Assembly: GCF_001679665.1 (NCBI RefSeq) | Contig: NZ_CP013244.1 | Span: forward strand, 1,558,980-1,622,979 | Direction of reading: 5' to 3' | From: Candidatus Viadribacter manganicus | GTDB taxonomy: Bacteria; Pseudomonadota; Alphaproteobacteria; Caulobacterales; Aquidulcibacteraceae | Length of the DNA stretch: 64,000 nt | Shown: piece by piece, positions 24,823-34,050 of the stretch | Layout of the letters: every line of letters starts with the position of its first letter | Numbering within the stretch: position 1 is the first letter of the stretch | The notes under the pieces: generated by a model | Seen by the model: only the letters and a program-made list of their open reading frames with translations | Told to the model about the DNA's origin: nothing | Database searches by the model: none | Made by a program: the position numbers and the translations under genes

Positions 24823-25317
24823 ATGCGATGCAGAATTCTCGCCTTCGCCGCCGCCAGCGTCGCAACGCTTTGCGCGTTGACGGCGCTTACGCTGCCGGCG
24901 ACCAAGGATATCGTCCTCTACAATCACTCAGATTCAATACCGCGCGGCTTTTACCTCAGAAGCAACGCGCCTATTGCCATTGACGCCTTCGTTACCGTGC
25001 GCGCCGGCGACGTTGCGCCGGCGGCTGCACGCCAGCGCCGGTTCGATGGCGCAGATGACCGTTTCATCAAGCGTGTGGCCGCCCTCGAAGGCGATCATAT
25101 TTGCCTGACAGGCGATGTCCTGATCATCAATGGCGGCCCACCCATCAGGCGACGCAGCCATGATAACCAAAATGCGCCACTGCCACGATGGACCGGTTGT
25201 CGTGCGCTCGCTCAGGGCGAAGTCTTACTTCTCGGAGACAGCCCTGACTCTTTTGACGGTCGCTATTGGGGACCAACACAGCGCCACAGCATCGAAGGCG
25301 TGTGGCGACAACTTTGA
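24823..25317 (+). CDS. traF: TraF-like conjugal signal peptidase (S26)
   Basis: The 164-residue membrane protein has an N-terminal anchor (RILAFAAASVATLCALTALTLP). The S26 catalytic dyad is visible: Ser in YNHSDSIPRGFYL and Lys in DRFIKRVAALEGD, followed by LGDSPDSFDGRYWGP. TraF peptidases process the conjugative pilin of IncP-type systems, but no pilin or Trb genes are in the window. The frame is open 159 bp further upstream into ssb; I start at the ATG before the membrane anchor, although its ribosome binding site is weak. Confidence 0.82.
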   Translation: MRCRILAFAAASVATLCALTALTLPATKDIVLYNHSDSIPRGFYLRSNAPIAIDAFVTVRAGDVAPAAARQRRFDGADDRFIKRVAALEGDHICLTGDVLIINGGPPIRRRSHDNQNAPLPRWTGCRALAQGEVLLLGDSPDSFDGRYWGPTQRHSIEGVWRQL

Positions 25318-25360
25318 GCGCTGCAAGACGCGTTTCGACCCAGACACAAAAGTCTACCGC

Positions 25361-26497
25361 CTAGATCATATCGCTCGTCACCGGCGCTATCGAGCGTGGC
25401 TCCACGGCCAGATGATAGCGCGTCGACTTCAAATCACCGGTACGCGTAAGCGCGCCAAGTGTGACAAGTTCTGCAAGATCACGCGTTGCCGTGGCCGTCG
25501 CAGCGCCAGTAATCGTCATATAATTCTTTGCGCTCAAACCGCCAGCAAAGCCCTCTGGCCCCGCTTCGAACATACGCAAAAGAGCACGCTCTTGACGGGT
25601 ATTGATCGCACCGCTGACACGCGCCATTAAACGCGCCTTGTCGATGACAAACGAGAGTTGCGCTTCAGTGCGTCGCTGCGCTTCGATCACGGCGCTCGCG
25701 AACCAGACAAGCCAGTCGGTGATGTCGAGAGTCCGGCTCGCATCCTCCAGCGCTTGATAATACTCTTTTTGTCGACGCAAGAACGTGCCAGCTGCGCCTG
25801 TAAGCACTGGTCTCGCCAAACCTTGTGCAAGCATCGTCTCTAATAACGCGCGTCCTATGCGGCCATTGCCATCCTCGAATGGGTGGATGCTCTCAAACCA
25901 AAGGTGCCCCACTCCCGCACGAGTGAGTGCGCTTAAAGGTGAGGTTCCGCTTGGAGCGCTCTCCTCCAACCAGGAAAAGAACGCGCGCATTTCGGCGCCG
26001 ACGGCGCTGCTTGGCGGCGCTTCAAAGTGCACCCGCTGATTTTGAAACGGACCTGACACGATCTGCATCGGTTCGGCATGAGTGCGATAGCCGCCCACGA
26101 CAGTGAGGTCTCTTCGGCCATGCATCACCATCGCGTGCCAGCTGAAGAGACGCGTCTCGTCGACGGGCGCTGCGATATTCCGATAAACGTCGACCATGAG
26201 TTCGGCGATACCCGCCTCCGCCGGCCCGGCTCTACGCTCTGACTTCAAACCCAGCTGGCGTTGAATCGAAGATTGGACGCTGTCGCGATCGAGCATCTCT
26301 CCTTCGATGGCCGAGGTGTCGTACGCCTCGCCAGTCATCCATTGGATCGCAAATCCATCTCGAACCACTGGCTCAAGATGCTGGACCGACCCCACCAGGA
26401 CACCTGCCTGCTGGGCGAAAAGCACCTCCGCCCTGGCCAAACGGCCAGCATCCCATCGAAAACGCGGCCAGTCGGGGGCTTCCCAATTCCATGACAT
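25361..26497 (-). CDS. Fic-domain AMP-transferase
   Basis: The 378-residue protein has an N-terminal DUF4172-like region, the Fic core motif HPFEDGNGRIGRALLE near residue 210, and a C-terminal winged-helix segment (LSAKNYMTITGAATATATRDLAELVTLGALTRTG). The self-inhibitory motif TSAIEGE (T-x-x-x-E-G) precedes the core, so it is a class II Fic protein, normally kept inactive. It transfers AMP to target proteins; the target is unknown. It converges with traF and is divergent from the relaxase. A 13-bp inverted repeat covers its start codon, and no Shine-Dalgarno sequence is seen. Confidence 0.88.
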   Translation of the reverse strand: MSWNWEAPDWPRFRWDAGRLARAEVLFAQQAGVLVGSVQHLEPVVRDGFAIQWMTGEAYDTSAIEGEMLDRDSVQSSIQRQLGLKSERRAGPAEAGIAELMVDVYRNIAAPVDETRLFSWHAMVMHGRRDLTVVGGYRTHAEPMQIVSGPFQNQRVHFEAPPSSAVGAEMRAFFSWLEESAPSGTSPLSALTRAGVGHLWFESIHPFEDGNGRIGRALLETMLAQGLARPVLTGAAGTFLRRQKEYYQALEDASRTLDITDWLVWFASAVIEAQRRTEAQLSFVIDKARLMARVSGAINTRQERALLRMFEAGPEGFAGGLSAKNYMTITGAATATATRDLAELVTLGALTRTGDLKSTRYHLAVEPRSIAPVTSDMI

Positions 26498-26527
26498 GAT
26501 CGATAAAAATCCGATTTATCGATCATG
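26495..26527 (-). promoter_or_regulatory. Perfect 13-bp inverted repeat at the fic start
   Basis: CATGATCGATAAA (26495-26507) and TTTATCGATCATG (26515-26527) form a perfect inverted repeat with a 7-bp centre; the first three bases are the fic start codon. It may be an operator for the winged-helix tail of the Fic protein itself. Confidence 0.6.
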
Positions 26528-26891
26528 ATATAGGCTTTTTCTGATTAATAAAGACCTTCTTATCGATCGGCTCTGCGCAGCGCATGAAGGCGCCGGAGGC
26601 CACGCTGTACGCAGCTCATGATGGCGGCGCTCGCAGCGCTAACCAGTTCAACGGACCGGCTCTCGCCTTCAAAGCAAGCGAACACCGCCCCAGCCCGCAA
26701 AAGCTCAGAAGGCGAAGGGCAAGACAATTGGCCCGAACATCGAAAGGAGCGTGGGCTAGATAAAGCCCCGAGTCTTTCATGACGCCAGAAATCTGAAATT
26801 GCTCGCTCAATCACGAAGTGTGAGTCATCATACGTAGTGAGACGCAGTGCGCGTCCACCCTACTCGCACCCTATGCTTCGGACCTCCGCGC
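26528..26891. other. Divergent intergenic region, no gene seen
   Basis: Only weak open frames without protein-like character are present between fic and the relaxase gene. By position it is a candidate place for the origin of transfer, but no nic-like sequence was recognised. Confidence 0.45.
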
Positions 26892-28046
26892 ATGTCGCAG
26901 CCTCCGATCACAAGGCGCGTGTTCCGCACCAGTAAGCTGACGCGCAACCGCGCCGACCAAGATCAAATTTCGCCCGGTTCGCCGCTCGGAATAATGCGGA
27001 CGCTTGAAATAGAAATTTTGATCGGACGCCACGAAGGCGGAAGCGGACTTGCCCGATCCGTAGACAGCTTATCGTCGCGCTTGCAAACACGCATTGGCAG
27101 TTCAAGCAGACTCGCGTTTGCAGCGATGCGTAAGCGCGGCAAGGCTCGTTCCGGTCGGCTAGACAAACGACAATTTGCAGTCGTCAAAGTGCGCTTCTTC
27201 AACCACAACAACGGTAGCGCCCGCGCACTGAAGCAACATGAACGTTACCTTGCTCGCGATGCTGCGTCGAAGTCGCCGACAGCGTGGCTCGAACCAGAAC
27301 AACATGAGCACCGGCCCGGCTTGTGCTTTGACGCCACCAAGGACCACCTTCATGGAGCACCGCTCGCGGAACAATGGAGCAAGGCCGACGCCCGCCACTT
27401 TCGCATCATTTTATCTCCCGAAAACGCTGGTCAGCTGGGTGATCTCCAAAGCTACACGCGCCAAGTCATGGCGCGCTGTGAAATCACGCTCGGGCGGCGG
27501 CTTGAATGGTTCGGCGTAACTCATTGGGACGGCGCCAATCCGCACGCTCATGTCGTTCTGCGTGGCCGATGCTCCGAGGGACACGACCTCAGACTTCCGC
27601 GAGCTTTTGTAACCGAGGGATTGCGGGACGCTGCACGTGACGTCGCCACAAGCTGGCTCGGCCCTCGCACCCTGGATACGGAACAAAACACACTGCAACG
27701 AGAAGCGATGGTGCATGCGCCCTCGAAACTCGATATGATGATTGAGGCTCATCGAGCAAAAAACGGCGAGCTCCGGGTCTCCCATCTTGAGGCGCCAAAC
27801 GGCTCGCCTGAACTAGCGGACGCTCTAAAGACGCGTGCGCGCGAATTAAAGCACTTGGGAATGGCGCACGAAGTGCGGCGGGGCATTCTCCACTTTGAGC
27901 CTCAATGGCAGGCGATGCTCGCCAAATTGAGCCACGATCTTCGCACGCAAAAGTCCCTCACGCTCAACAGAATGCGCGACGTTGAACGAGCCTTGGATCT
28001 GCCATCACATCGGGCTGGTAAGTTTCCGCTGGGGTTGAGTTTGTAG
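26892..28046 (+). CDS. VirD2-like relaxase, probably shortened
   Basis: The 384-residue protein resembles MobP/VirD2-type relaxases with a DUF3363 tail. It contains the region that precedes the metal site (VVKVRFFNHNNGSARALKQHERYLARD), EQWSKADARHFRIILSPE and the histidine motif THWDGANPHAHVVLRG that binds the metal for DNA nicking. Family members are usually well above 500 residues, and the tail here ends early (HRAGKFPLGLSL), so the C-terminal domain may be lost. The start is uncertain; a frame-opening start lies 45 bp upstream. It converges on the integrase gene. Confidence 0.78.
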   Translation: MSQPPITRRVFRTSKLTRNRADQDQISPGSPLGIMRTLEIEILIGRHEGGSGLARSVDSLSSRLQTRIGSSSRLAFAAMRKRGKARSGRLDKRQFAVVKVRFFNHNNGSARALKQHERYLARDAASKSPTAWLEPEQHEHRPGLCFDATKDHLHGAPLAEQWSKADARHFRIILSPENAGQLGDLQSYTRQVMARCEITLGRRLEWFGVTHWDGANPHAHVVLRGRCSEGHDLRLPRAFVTEGLRDAARDVATSWLGPRTLDTEQNTLQREAMVHAPSKLDMMIEAHRAKNGELRVSHLEAPNGSPELADALKTRARELKHLGMAHEVRRGILHFEPQWQAMLAKLSHDLRTQKSLTLNRMRDVERALDLPSHRAGKFPLGLSL

Positions 28047-28080
28047 GAAGTGAGATCGCACCACCCCAATTGATGATCCG

Positions 28081-29325
28081 TCACCGCCGCTGTGAGCCGT
28101 CATCACCATCAGAAGTCAGCCCGCGTTTTGCGATCTCTTCCGCTTTCCAAGCGTCCAGTCGATCAGCCCACCACTGCATCAGCTCCCGGCGTTGAGGCAG
28201 GTATTGAGCGGCATTGTAAGCTGCGCGTACCCGATCCCGCTCATCATGCGCCAGTTGCCGTTCCACCCAATCTTCGTTCCAACCCTGCTCGTTGGCCTCG
28301 GTAGAAAACAAGCGACGAAACCCATGTGTTGTCAGGCGACCATGGTAACCCATGCGATAGAGCCCAAACAGCATCGTGTTGTTCGACATTACGCCTTCGC
28401 GCGTGCCGCTCGGAAACAAAAATTTCGACCTGCCCGTACGCTCTCGCAGCACAGAGAGAAGTGTGCGCGCCTGACGCGATAGCGGCACAAGATGCTGCTC
28501 ACCCATCTTCATGCGCGCCTCGGGAATTCGCCAAAGCGCTCGCTCGGCATCATGAAACTGCTCGAACTCGGTCCATTGCGCTGCTCGCAATTCAGTCGTG
28601 CGCGGCGCCATAAGCAACGCCAAGTTGATGGCGATACGCGTTTCGATATCGCCATCATAAGCATCGAGCTTAAGAAGAAACGCGCCGACCTCTGATCTGG
28701 GTATCGTACTATGGTGCTTCGGCCGACCGGGCGACTTTAGTGCGCCCTTAAGCGGCGCGGCCGGATCATGCTCGCAATATTGGCTCGCAATGCCGTACCG
28801 AAAGATCGCCGAGCAGTACTGCTTTAGACGCCGATTGGTTTCGAGCACGCCGCGCGCTTCAACCGCCTTCAGCACTTCCAACATCTGCGCCGGCTTGATC
28901 TCCGCCACCGCCTTGTCACCGAGCGCCGGGAACACGTCTGCTTCAAGGCGACTAAGAACTTGGCGCGCATAATCTGGCGTCCATTCGTCCTCACGCATCG
29001 CGTGCCATTCAAGCGCAACGGATTTGAACGTGTGTTTGCGCGCCTGCATCCGCGCCAGCTTGAGTTGGCGACGCTCTTCAGCGGGGTCGACGCCGTCTTG
29101 TAGTTTCTCAATCGCGGCGTTGCGCTTCTTGCGCGCAGCGCTGAGCCCGACGATTGGATAAGTCCCCAATGAGAGCAATTTCTCTTTGCCGTCGCGCTTG
29201 AAACGAAAGCGCCAAATCTTGCCGCCACTTGGCGTGACCAGCAAAAACAGCCCGCCAGAATCGTAGAGTTTGTAAGCGCGCTCGTCAGGCTTGGCGGTGC
29301 GGACTTGTGGTTCTGTAAGGGGCAT
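28081..29325 (-). CDS. int: P4-type tyrosine integrase
   Basis: The 414-residue recombinase has an N-terminal DUF4102-type arm-binding domain (PLTEPQVRTAKPDERAYKLYDSGGLFLLVTPSGGKIWRFRF). Its C-terminal catalytic domain shows Arg in LLMAPRTTELRAAQW, the HxxR box THGFRR, and the nucleophile Tyr in YNAAQYLPQRRELMQWW. It should integrate the element at the adjacent tRNA-Ser. The ATG at 29325 is preferred over a TTG at 29334. Repeats upstream (29333-29384) may serve both as arm sites and in its own regulation. Confidence 0.93.
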   Translation of the reverse strand: MPLTEPQVRTAKPDERAYKLYDSGGLFLLVTPSGGKIWRFRFKRDGKEKLLSLGTYPIVGLSAARKKRNAAIEKLQDGVDPAEERRQLKLARMQARKHTFKSVALEWHAMREDEWTPDYARQVLSRLEADVFPALGDKAVAEIKPAQMLEVLKAVEARGVLETNRRLKQYCSAIFRYGIASQYCEHDPAAPLKGALKSPGRPKHHSTIPRSEVGAFLLKLDAYDGDIETRIAINLALLMAPRTTELRAAQWTEFEQFHDAERALWRIPEARMKMGEQHLVPLSRQARTLLSVLRERTGRSKFLFPSGTREGVMSNNTMLFGLYRMGYHGRLTTHGFRRLFSTEANEQGWNEDWVERQLAHDERDRVRAAYNAAQYLPQRRELMQWWADRLDAWKAEEIAKRGLTSDGDDGSQRR

Positions 29326-29332
29326 TAGCGCC

Positions 29333-29384
29333 AAGTGGGGTATGTTGGCGCAAAAGTGGGGTATGTGCCCTAAACATACCCCAC
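29333..29384. repeat. Candidate integrase arm sites, right end
   Basis: AAGTGGGGTATGT occurs at 29333-29345 and 29354-29366, 21 bp apart. The inverted copy ACATACCCCAC is at 29374-29384, forming an 11-bp inverted repeat with the second copy. The core TACCCCA is shared with 6642-6665 at the other end of the island. Confidence 0.55.
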
Positions 29385-29485
29385 CTCTTGCGCGACGGGT
29401 TGATATCGGGCGCCGTTACCCGATCAAAAAATCTGAATGAGATCAATCAAGTTGGCGGCTCAGCCTGGATCACCAAAGAGCCTTC

Positions 29486-29575
29486 TGGCGGACAGAGAGG
29501 GATTCGAACCCTCGTTAGGCTTGCACCTAAACACGCTTTCCAAGCGTGCGCCTTCAGCCACTCGGCCACCTGTCC
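29486..29575 (-). tRNA. tRNA-Ser(GGA)
   Basis: The minus strand reads GGACAGGTGGCCGAGTGGCT at the 5' end, an anticodon loop CTTGGAAAG with anticodon GGA, a long variable arm (GTTTAGGTGCAAGCCTAAC), a T loop GGTTCGAATCC, and ends TGTCCG-CCA with encoded CCA. The acceptor stem pairs over seven positions. Its 3' end is the integration site of the island. Confidence 0.95.
29487..29504. repeat. Right attachment repeat within tRNA-Ser
   Basis: This 18-bp segment covers the tRNA-Ser 3' end (acceptor strand and part of the T arm) and is identical to 6569-6586. Integration here keeps the tRNA functional. Confidence 0.82.
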
Positions 29576-29772
29576 GGCGCGCGGTTTATGACTGCCGCCG
29601 CCGCGCCGCGCAACGGCCAGAAGGTGTAACCATCCGACCCATCGCCGCGTATTGAACGGTCCCACCGCAATTTTCGCCGCAATCGACACTCTTCCCGCTA
29701 GCGCCCATCGCCTCGCAGGGTGCGAAACCCGCGACAGCGACCTATCATTGCGCCAACAGCAACGAGGTTCTC

Positions 29773-30414
29773 ATGGCCCGATCCACCGTCATGCCCGCCC
29801 CCGAGCACATCTTGCCGGGACGGCCCGACCCCATCGCCACCGCCGCCACCCATTTCGTGAACGGCAACGCCCTAAAGCCGCCCTTCCCGTCAGGCCTCGA
29901 AGAGGCCGTGCTCGGTCTTGGCTGCTTCTGGGGCGCCGAGCGCAAATTCTGGCAGACGCCGGGCGTATGGAGCACGTCGGCAGGCTATGCCGGCGGGACA
30001 ACGCCGAACCCGACCTATGAAGAAGTCTGCTCAGGCCGCACCGGCCACACGGAAGTTGTGCGTGTGATCTTCGACCCCAAGCAGATCAGCTACGAGCAAT
30101 TGCTCAAGGTCTTCTTCGAAAGCCACGACCCGACCCAGGGCATGCGCCAGGGCGGCGACATCGGCACGCAGTATCGTTCCGCCATCTACACGACTTCCAA
30201 CGTGCAAAAGCGCACAGCCGAAGCGGCGCTGAAGGCATACGATGAGAAGCTGCGTGCGGCCGGCTACGGCGCAGTCACCACCGAGCTTCGTGACGCGCCC
30301 GAATATTTCTATGCCGAAGACTATCATCAACAATACCTGGCCAAGAACCCAAACGGTTACTGCGGCATCGGAGGAACCGGCATCACTTGTCCCATCGGAC
30401 TGAGCATCCCGTAG
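29773..30414 (+). CDS. msrA: Peptide-methionine (S)-S-oxide reductase
   Basis: The 213-residue cytoplasmic enzyme repairs oxidised methionine. It carries the catalytic [10 protein letters not shown] motif near residue 58, the substrate-pocket sequence [27 protein letters not shown], and [10 protein letters not shown]-terminal Cys in [13 protein letters not shown] provides the resolving cysteines. The gene is chromosomal and lies just right of tRNA-Ser. GAGG precedes the ATG. Confidence 0.95.
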   Translation: MARSTVMPAPEHILPGRPDPIATAATHFVNGNALKPPFPSGLEEAVLGLGCFWGAERKFWQTPGVWSTSAGYAGGTTPNPTYEEVCSGRTGHTEVVRVIFDPKQISYEQLLKVFFESHDPTQGMRQGGDIGTQYRSAIYTTSNVQKRTAEAALKAYDEKLRAAGYGAVTTELRDAPEYFYAEDYHQQYLAKNPNGYCGIGGTGITCPIGLSIP

Positions 30415-30513
30415 CGTCATTGCCTCAACTTCCTTTGCGTAAATTAAGTGAAGACGAAGAGATCGGCCCTGTGGTAGCAGTCACTACATTGTAGTTTGAC
30501 TCGCCACAGGCCG

Positions 30514-30906
30514 ATGAGTTCACACGCCCGTATTTGCTTGATCGACGATGATATCTTCGTCCGTGATGCGATGGCGCTCGGACTTGGCGATGCCGGCTTT
30601 GATGTGATTACGGCACCGGGCGCCGCAGCTGGTTTCGACATCCTCACTCGCGAGAGCATTGAAGCTGTCATCACAGACATGAACATGCCCGGAACCGACG
30701 GCGCGCGATTCATCGCAGAGGCACGCGGTCGCTGGCCGAACATTCCGATCATCGCAATCTCCGGCGCTGCCGTGATCAACGGACGCAATACCGCTGACGT
30801 TGCGCGGGAACTCGGCGCGAACGCCACTCTCATAAAGCCGTTTCGAGCACGCGAGCTTGCGGCCTTGATTGAACGTGTGCTCGCCGCTGCCGGGCCGCCC
30901 GGCTGA
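30514..30906 (+). CDS. CheY-like response-regulator receiver protein
   Basis: The 130-residue protein is a stand-alone receiver domain: acidic pocket LIDDDIF, phospho-acceptor Asp in VITDMNMPG near residue 53, Ser in AISGAA and Lys in LIKPFRA. It has no output domain. The ATG at 30514 is preferred to an upstream TTG. The hybrid kinase gene starts 2 bp after its stop, so it is probably part of the same phosphorelay. Confidence 0.88.
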   Translation: MSSHARICLIDDDIFVRDAMALGLGDAGFDVITAPGAAAGFDILTRESIEAVITDMNMPGTDGARFIAEARGRWPNIPIIAISGAAVINGRNTADVARELGANATLIKPFRARELAALIERVLAAAGPPG

Positions 30907-30908
30907 CA

Positions 30909-32819
30909 ATGCAGGCGAGCCATGAGCAGTCGCGATTGCGCGCCGTGGTCGATACCGCAATCGACGGCGTCATTCTGATCAACGCCCATGGCGTGATCCT
31001 CATGTTCAACCCTGCGTGCGAGCGGCTTTTTGGATACGCGCCTTACGAGGTCATGGGCCGCAACGTTAAAATCCTGATGCCTGAGCCGTATCAAGGCGCT
31101 CACGACGAATTCTTGCGCAATTATCTAGAAACAGGTGAGCGCAAGATCATTGGCATCGGACGCGAAGTGCTTGGCCGCCGACGCAACGGCGCGACGTTTC
31201 CGATGGACCTCTCGGTCGCCCAAGCAGAGGAAGACGGTCAGCCAATCTTCGTTGGCATTATTCGCGACCTCAGCGAGCGTAAGGCCGCCGAAACAGCGCT
31301 GCGAGAGGGCGCTGCGCAATTACGCGCTGTCGTAGAAACCGCCGTCGACGGCGTCATTCTCATCGACGCGCGCGGTCTTGTCCTCATGTTCAACCCCGCA
31401 TGCGAGCGCCTCTTCGGCTACACCGCTGCCGACGTGATCGGCCAAAACGTGCGCATGCTAATGCCTTCGCCCTATCGTGGCGAACACGACAGTTACATCG
31501 CCAACTACAATCACGGCGGAATTGCCAAGATCATTGGCATTGGCCGCGAAGTCACGGGCCTACGTAAGGATGGCACGAGCTTCCCGATGGATCTTTCCGT
31601 CGGTGAAGCAAAGCAGGAAGGCGAATCCATCTTCGTCGGCATCATCCACGACCTCACCGGCCGCAAACGCACCGAAGAGCAATTGGTGCAAGCACAGAAG
31701 ATGGAAACAGTCGGCCAACTTTCCGGCGGCATCGCGCACGACTTCAACAATCTGCTGACCGTCATCCTTGGCAATGCCGAAGCCCTGGGCCTCCGCCTCA
31801 AGGCGCGCAACGATCTTCGTCAACTCTCAGACACTATCATTCTCGCCGCCGAACGCGGCGCAGAGCTTACACGGGGTCTATTGGCGTTCAGCCGCAGACA
31901 GGTGCTGCAGCCCACCGTCATCGACTGCAACCTTCTGATTGAAAGCATGCGCATGCTCCTGCGCCGCACGCTGCGAGAGGATATTGCGCTCAACATCGCT
32001 GCATCTCCCACAGCCGTGAATGCGTTGGCGGATCCCGCACAAATTGAATCGGCATTGCTCAATCTCTCTTTGAATGCGCAAGACGCCATGCCAGACGGCG
32101 GCACGCTAACCTTTGCAACGGCAGAGGTGGCGCTTGATGAAACCTCGTTCCCGCGCGAACCGGTGCAACCAGGCAATTACGTCGCCATCACAGTTACGGA
32201 CAACGGCTCCGGCATGCCGCCTGAGATTGTAGAGCGCGCGTTCGAACCATTCTTTACAACCAAGGAAGTCGGCAAAGGCTCGGGCCTTGGCCTCTCGATG
32301 GTCTATGGCTTCGCCAAGCAATCGAACGGACACGTGAACATCTATTCAGAGCCGGGCCTGGGCACGAGCATCCGTCTCTACCTACCTCTCGTCGGCCAAG
32401 GCGCTGCGCCCCAAAGAAGCCACGCCGAGGAGCGCACAGTCGGAGGCAATGAGCGCGTTCTCGTCGTTGAGGACGATGCTCTGGTGCGCAGCCACGCAAT
32501 CTCGTCGCTCGAAGGTATCGGCTATCGCGTCATCGTCGCGCGCGATGGGCCAGAGGCGCTCGCGCTACTGCGCGGCGGCGTCGAAATCGATCTTCTGTTC
32601 ACCGACGTGGTCATGCCAGGCGGGATGAATGGTTGGGAGGTCGCCGCCCTCGCGCGCGAACTCAGCCCGCGCCTTAAAGTGCTCTTCACCTCGGGCTATC
32701 CACTTGAGACGCTCTCAAGCCGCGGACAATCCGACCCGGCAGCGCGCATTTTGAGCAAGCCGTATCGTATCGCGGAACTGGCGAAACAAGTTCGTGAAGT
32801 GTTGGACGGACCGGCTTAG
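30909..32819 (+). CDS. Hybrid histidine kinase with two FixL-like PAS domains
   Basis: The 636-residue protein has, in order: PAS1 (about 8-125), PAS2 (about 135-250), a HisKA domain with [11 protein letters not shown] near residue 275, an ATPase domain ([23 protein letters not shown]) and a C-terminal receiver ([20 protein letters not shown]). No membrane segment is seen, so it is a soluble sensor. Both PAS domains resemble the heme PAS of FixL, including HDEF/HDSY at the position of the heme His and IIGIGREV. Oxygen sensing is possible but inferred. Its last 4 bp overlap the convergent next gene. Confidence 0.9.
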   Translation: MQASHEQSRLRAVVDTAIDGVILINAHGVILMFNPACERLFGYAPYEVMGRNVKILMPEPYQGAHDEFLRNYLETGERKIIGIGREVLGRRRNGATFPMDLSVAQAEEDGQPIFVGIIRDLSERKAAETALREGAAQLRAVVETAVDGVILIDARGLVLMFNPACERLFGYTAADVIGQNVRMLMPSPYRGEHDSYIANYNHGGIAKIIGIGREVTGLRKDGTSFPMDLSVGEAKQEGESIFVGIIHDLTGRKRTEEQLVQAQKMETVGQLSGGIAHDFNNLLTVILGNAEALGLRLKARNDLRQLSDTIILAAERGAELTRGLLAFSRRQVLQPTVIDCNLLIESMRMLLRRTLREDIALNIAASPTAVNALADPAQIESALLNLSLNAQDAMPDGGTLTFATAEVALDETSFPREPVQPGNYVAITVTDNGSGMPPEIVERAFEPFFTTKEVGKGSGLGLSMVYGFAKQSNGHVNIYSEPGLGTSIRLYLPLVGQGAAPQRSHAEERTVGGNERVLVVEDDALVRSHAISSLEGIGYRVIVARDGPEALALLRGGVEIDLLFTDVVMPGGMNGWEVAALARELSPRLKVLFTSGYPLETLSSRGQSDPAARILSKPYRIAELAKQVREVLDGPA

Positions 32820-33931
32820 CCCGGCCAGCGCAGGCCGACACGGCGGCGTTGCTGCAGCGTTTGCTCAGCGCGTTGCAGCGCGCGAAGCGCCACTTCAGCT
32901 TGCTGCAGCGAATCCGTTGAGCGCAACGCATCCATCGCCAGACGCAGGCGCGATGCGCCCTCTTCCAACTTGTCGCGCGCGCCTTCACGTTCGCCGAGCG
33001 CCGTCAGCGCACGGCCGATTTCTTGTTGCGCCGCGCCCCATGAGATCGGATCGGTCGTGCGATCGACCGCATCGAGATAACGTTGACGAGCGTCGAGCGC
33101 CTTCGACAGCCATTTGATGTGACCGCCGCGTTCGCCGAGGCTCAGTGCGCCAGAAGCGAAATCCGATAGAATATCGAGTTGCAGATTCTCGCTGATCTCA
33201 GCCGGGCGAACTTCGACCAGCTTGTCCAACGCCTCGACGATCGGCTGCAGACGCTCAGGCTTATAATCTTGCGGACGGTGCAGAACCGGACGCGCCTTGC
33301 GGGCGAGCGCAAAACCAAGCGCGCGCTGCACCGCTTCATCGGGACGCCCGACTTTCCAGCCGAGAGAAAAATCCTGCACGTCGTGGGTGCGGCCATATCC
33401 CGGCAGCGTCGTGATGCGCAGATCGATTTTGCCGAGCATGTTGCGCTTGCCCCAGACGATGACGTCCGCGGCTGAGCGCTCAAGCGCTTCACCAGCTTCA
33501 ACAGCAATGCGGCGGCGCGTTTCAGGATGCGCGCGCGGCGAAACGGTTTTCAGTTTGATCGGGAAGAGATCGACCTGCACGTCCTGCTCGAACGAGAACA
33601 TGCCGAAATTGTCTTCGATCGCTTCTTTCATTTCCTGGCGGAGCAGCCCGCCGCCGCCTTCGATCTCGGCAATGAGCACAAGCGCGCGGTGATCCTTGGT
33701 CCGCTTCAGCGCTTGGCCACGCAGCGCCATGCGCGCCATCGTGCTGGCCTTGCCCATGCCGGTGAGCATCCAAAACGCAGCGACCACCACGGCGGCGAGG
33801 AAGATCGAGGAGAAGAACATGAACACGTCGGGCTGGTGCACGAACGCGTCCTGGAACTCGCGGGGCAGCAAGCGCATGACGCGAGACGCCAACTCGGGCG
33901 CAACCGCTGCAGATGCTGCAAAATTAACCAT
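32816..33931 (-). CDS. Membrane-anchored protein with a helical repeat tail
   Basis: The 371-residue product has one membrane helix near residues 38-58 (VFMFFSSIFLAAVVVAAFWML). A soluble domain follows with a nucleotide-binding-like strand pattern (RALVLIAEIEGGGG, ADVIVWGKRN) and then a helical C-terminal region rich in Leu, Glu and Arg that looks TPR-like (WGAAQQEIGRALTALGEREGARDKLEEGASRLRLAMDAL). The family is not certain. It converges on the hybrid kinase gene. Confidence 0.65.
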   Translation of the reverse strand: MVNFAASAAVAPELASRVMRLLPREFQDAFVHQPDVFMFFSSIFLAAVVVAAFWMLTGMGKASTMARMALRGQALKRTKDHRALVLIAEIEGGGGLLRQEMKEAIEDNFGMFSFEQDVQVDLFPIKLKTVSPRAHPETRRRIAVEAGEALERSAADVIVWGKRNMLGKIDLRITTLPGYGRTHDVQDFSLGWKVGRPDEAVQRALGFALARKARPVLHRPQDYKPERLQPIVEALDKLVEVRPAEISENLQLDILSDFASGALSLGERGGHIKWLSKALDARQRYLDAVDRTTDPISWGAAQQEIGRALTALGEREGARDKLEEGASRLRLAMDALRSTDSLQQAEVALRALQRAEQTLQQRRRVGLRWPG

Positions 33932-34050
33932 TTAGCGTCCGTCAGTCCCTGCCCTAACCCATGAGCCATAGCGTGCCGCAAGGCGGTGCACAACGGCCTG
34001 CGGCGCCTTAAGGCGCCACACTCCCTGCCTCACCGCCCGCAGGAAAAGGC

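Larger units (their letters stand above)
6569..29504. mobile_element. Integrated mobilizable element in tRNA-Ser, about 22.9 kb
   Basis: The borders are an exact 18-bp direct repeat, 6569-6586 and 29487-29504. The right copy is the 3' end of tRNA-Ser(GGA). A P4-type tyrosine integrase gene (28081-29325) lies next to the tRNA, as is usual for tRNA-targeting elements. Cargo: hipBA, a quorum-sensing lasso-peptide system, an ArdC-like protein, a Toprim protein, SSB, a TraF-like peptidase, Fic and a VirD2-like relaxase. No coupling protein or type IV secretion genes are visible, so it should need a helper for transfer. The repeat and gene order are seen directly; mobility is inferred. Confidence 0.82.

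Noticed and set aside
26560..26814. Short minus-strand frame between fic and relaxase
   Set aside because: Composition is not protein-like, and no ribosome binding site or conserved motif was found.
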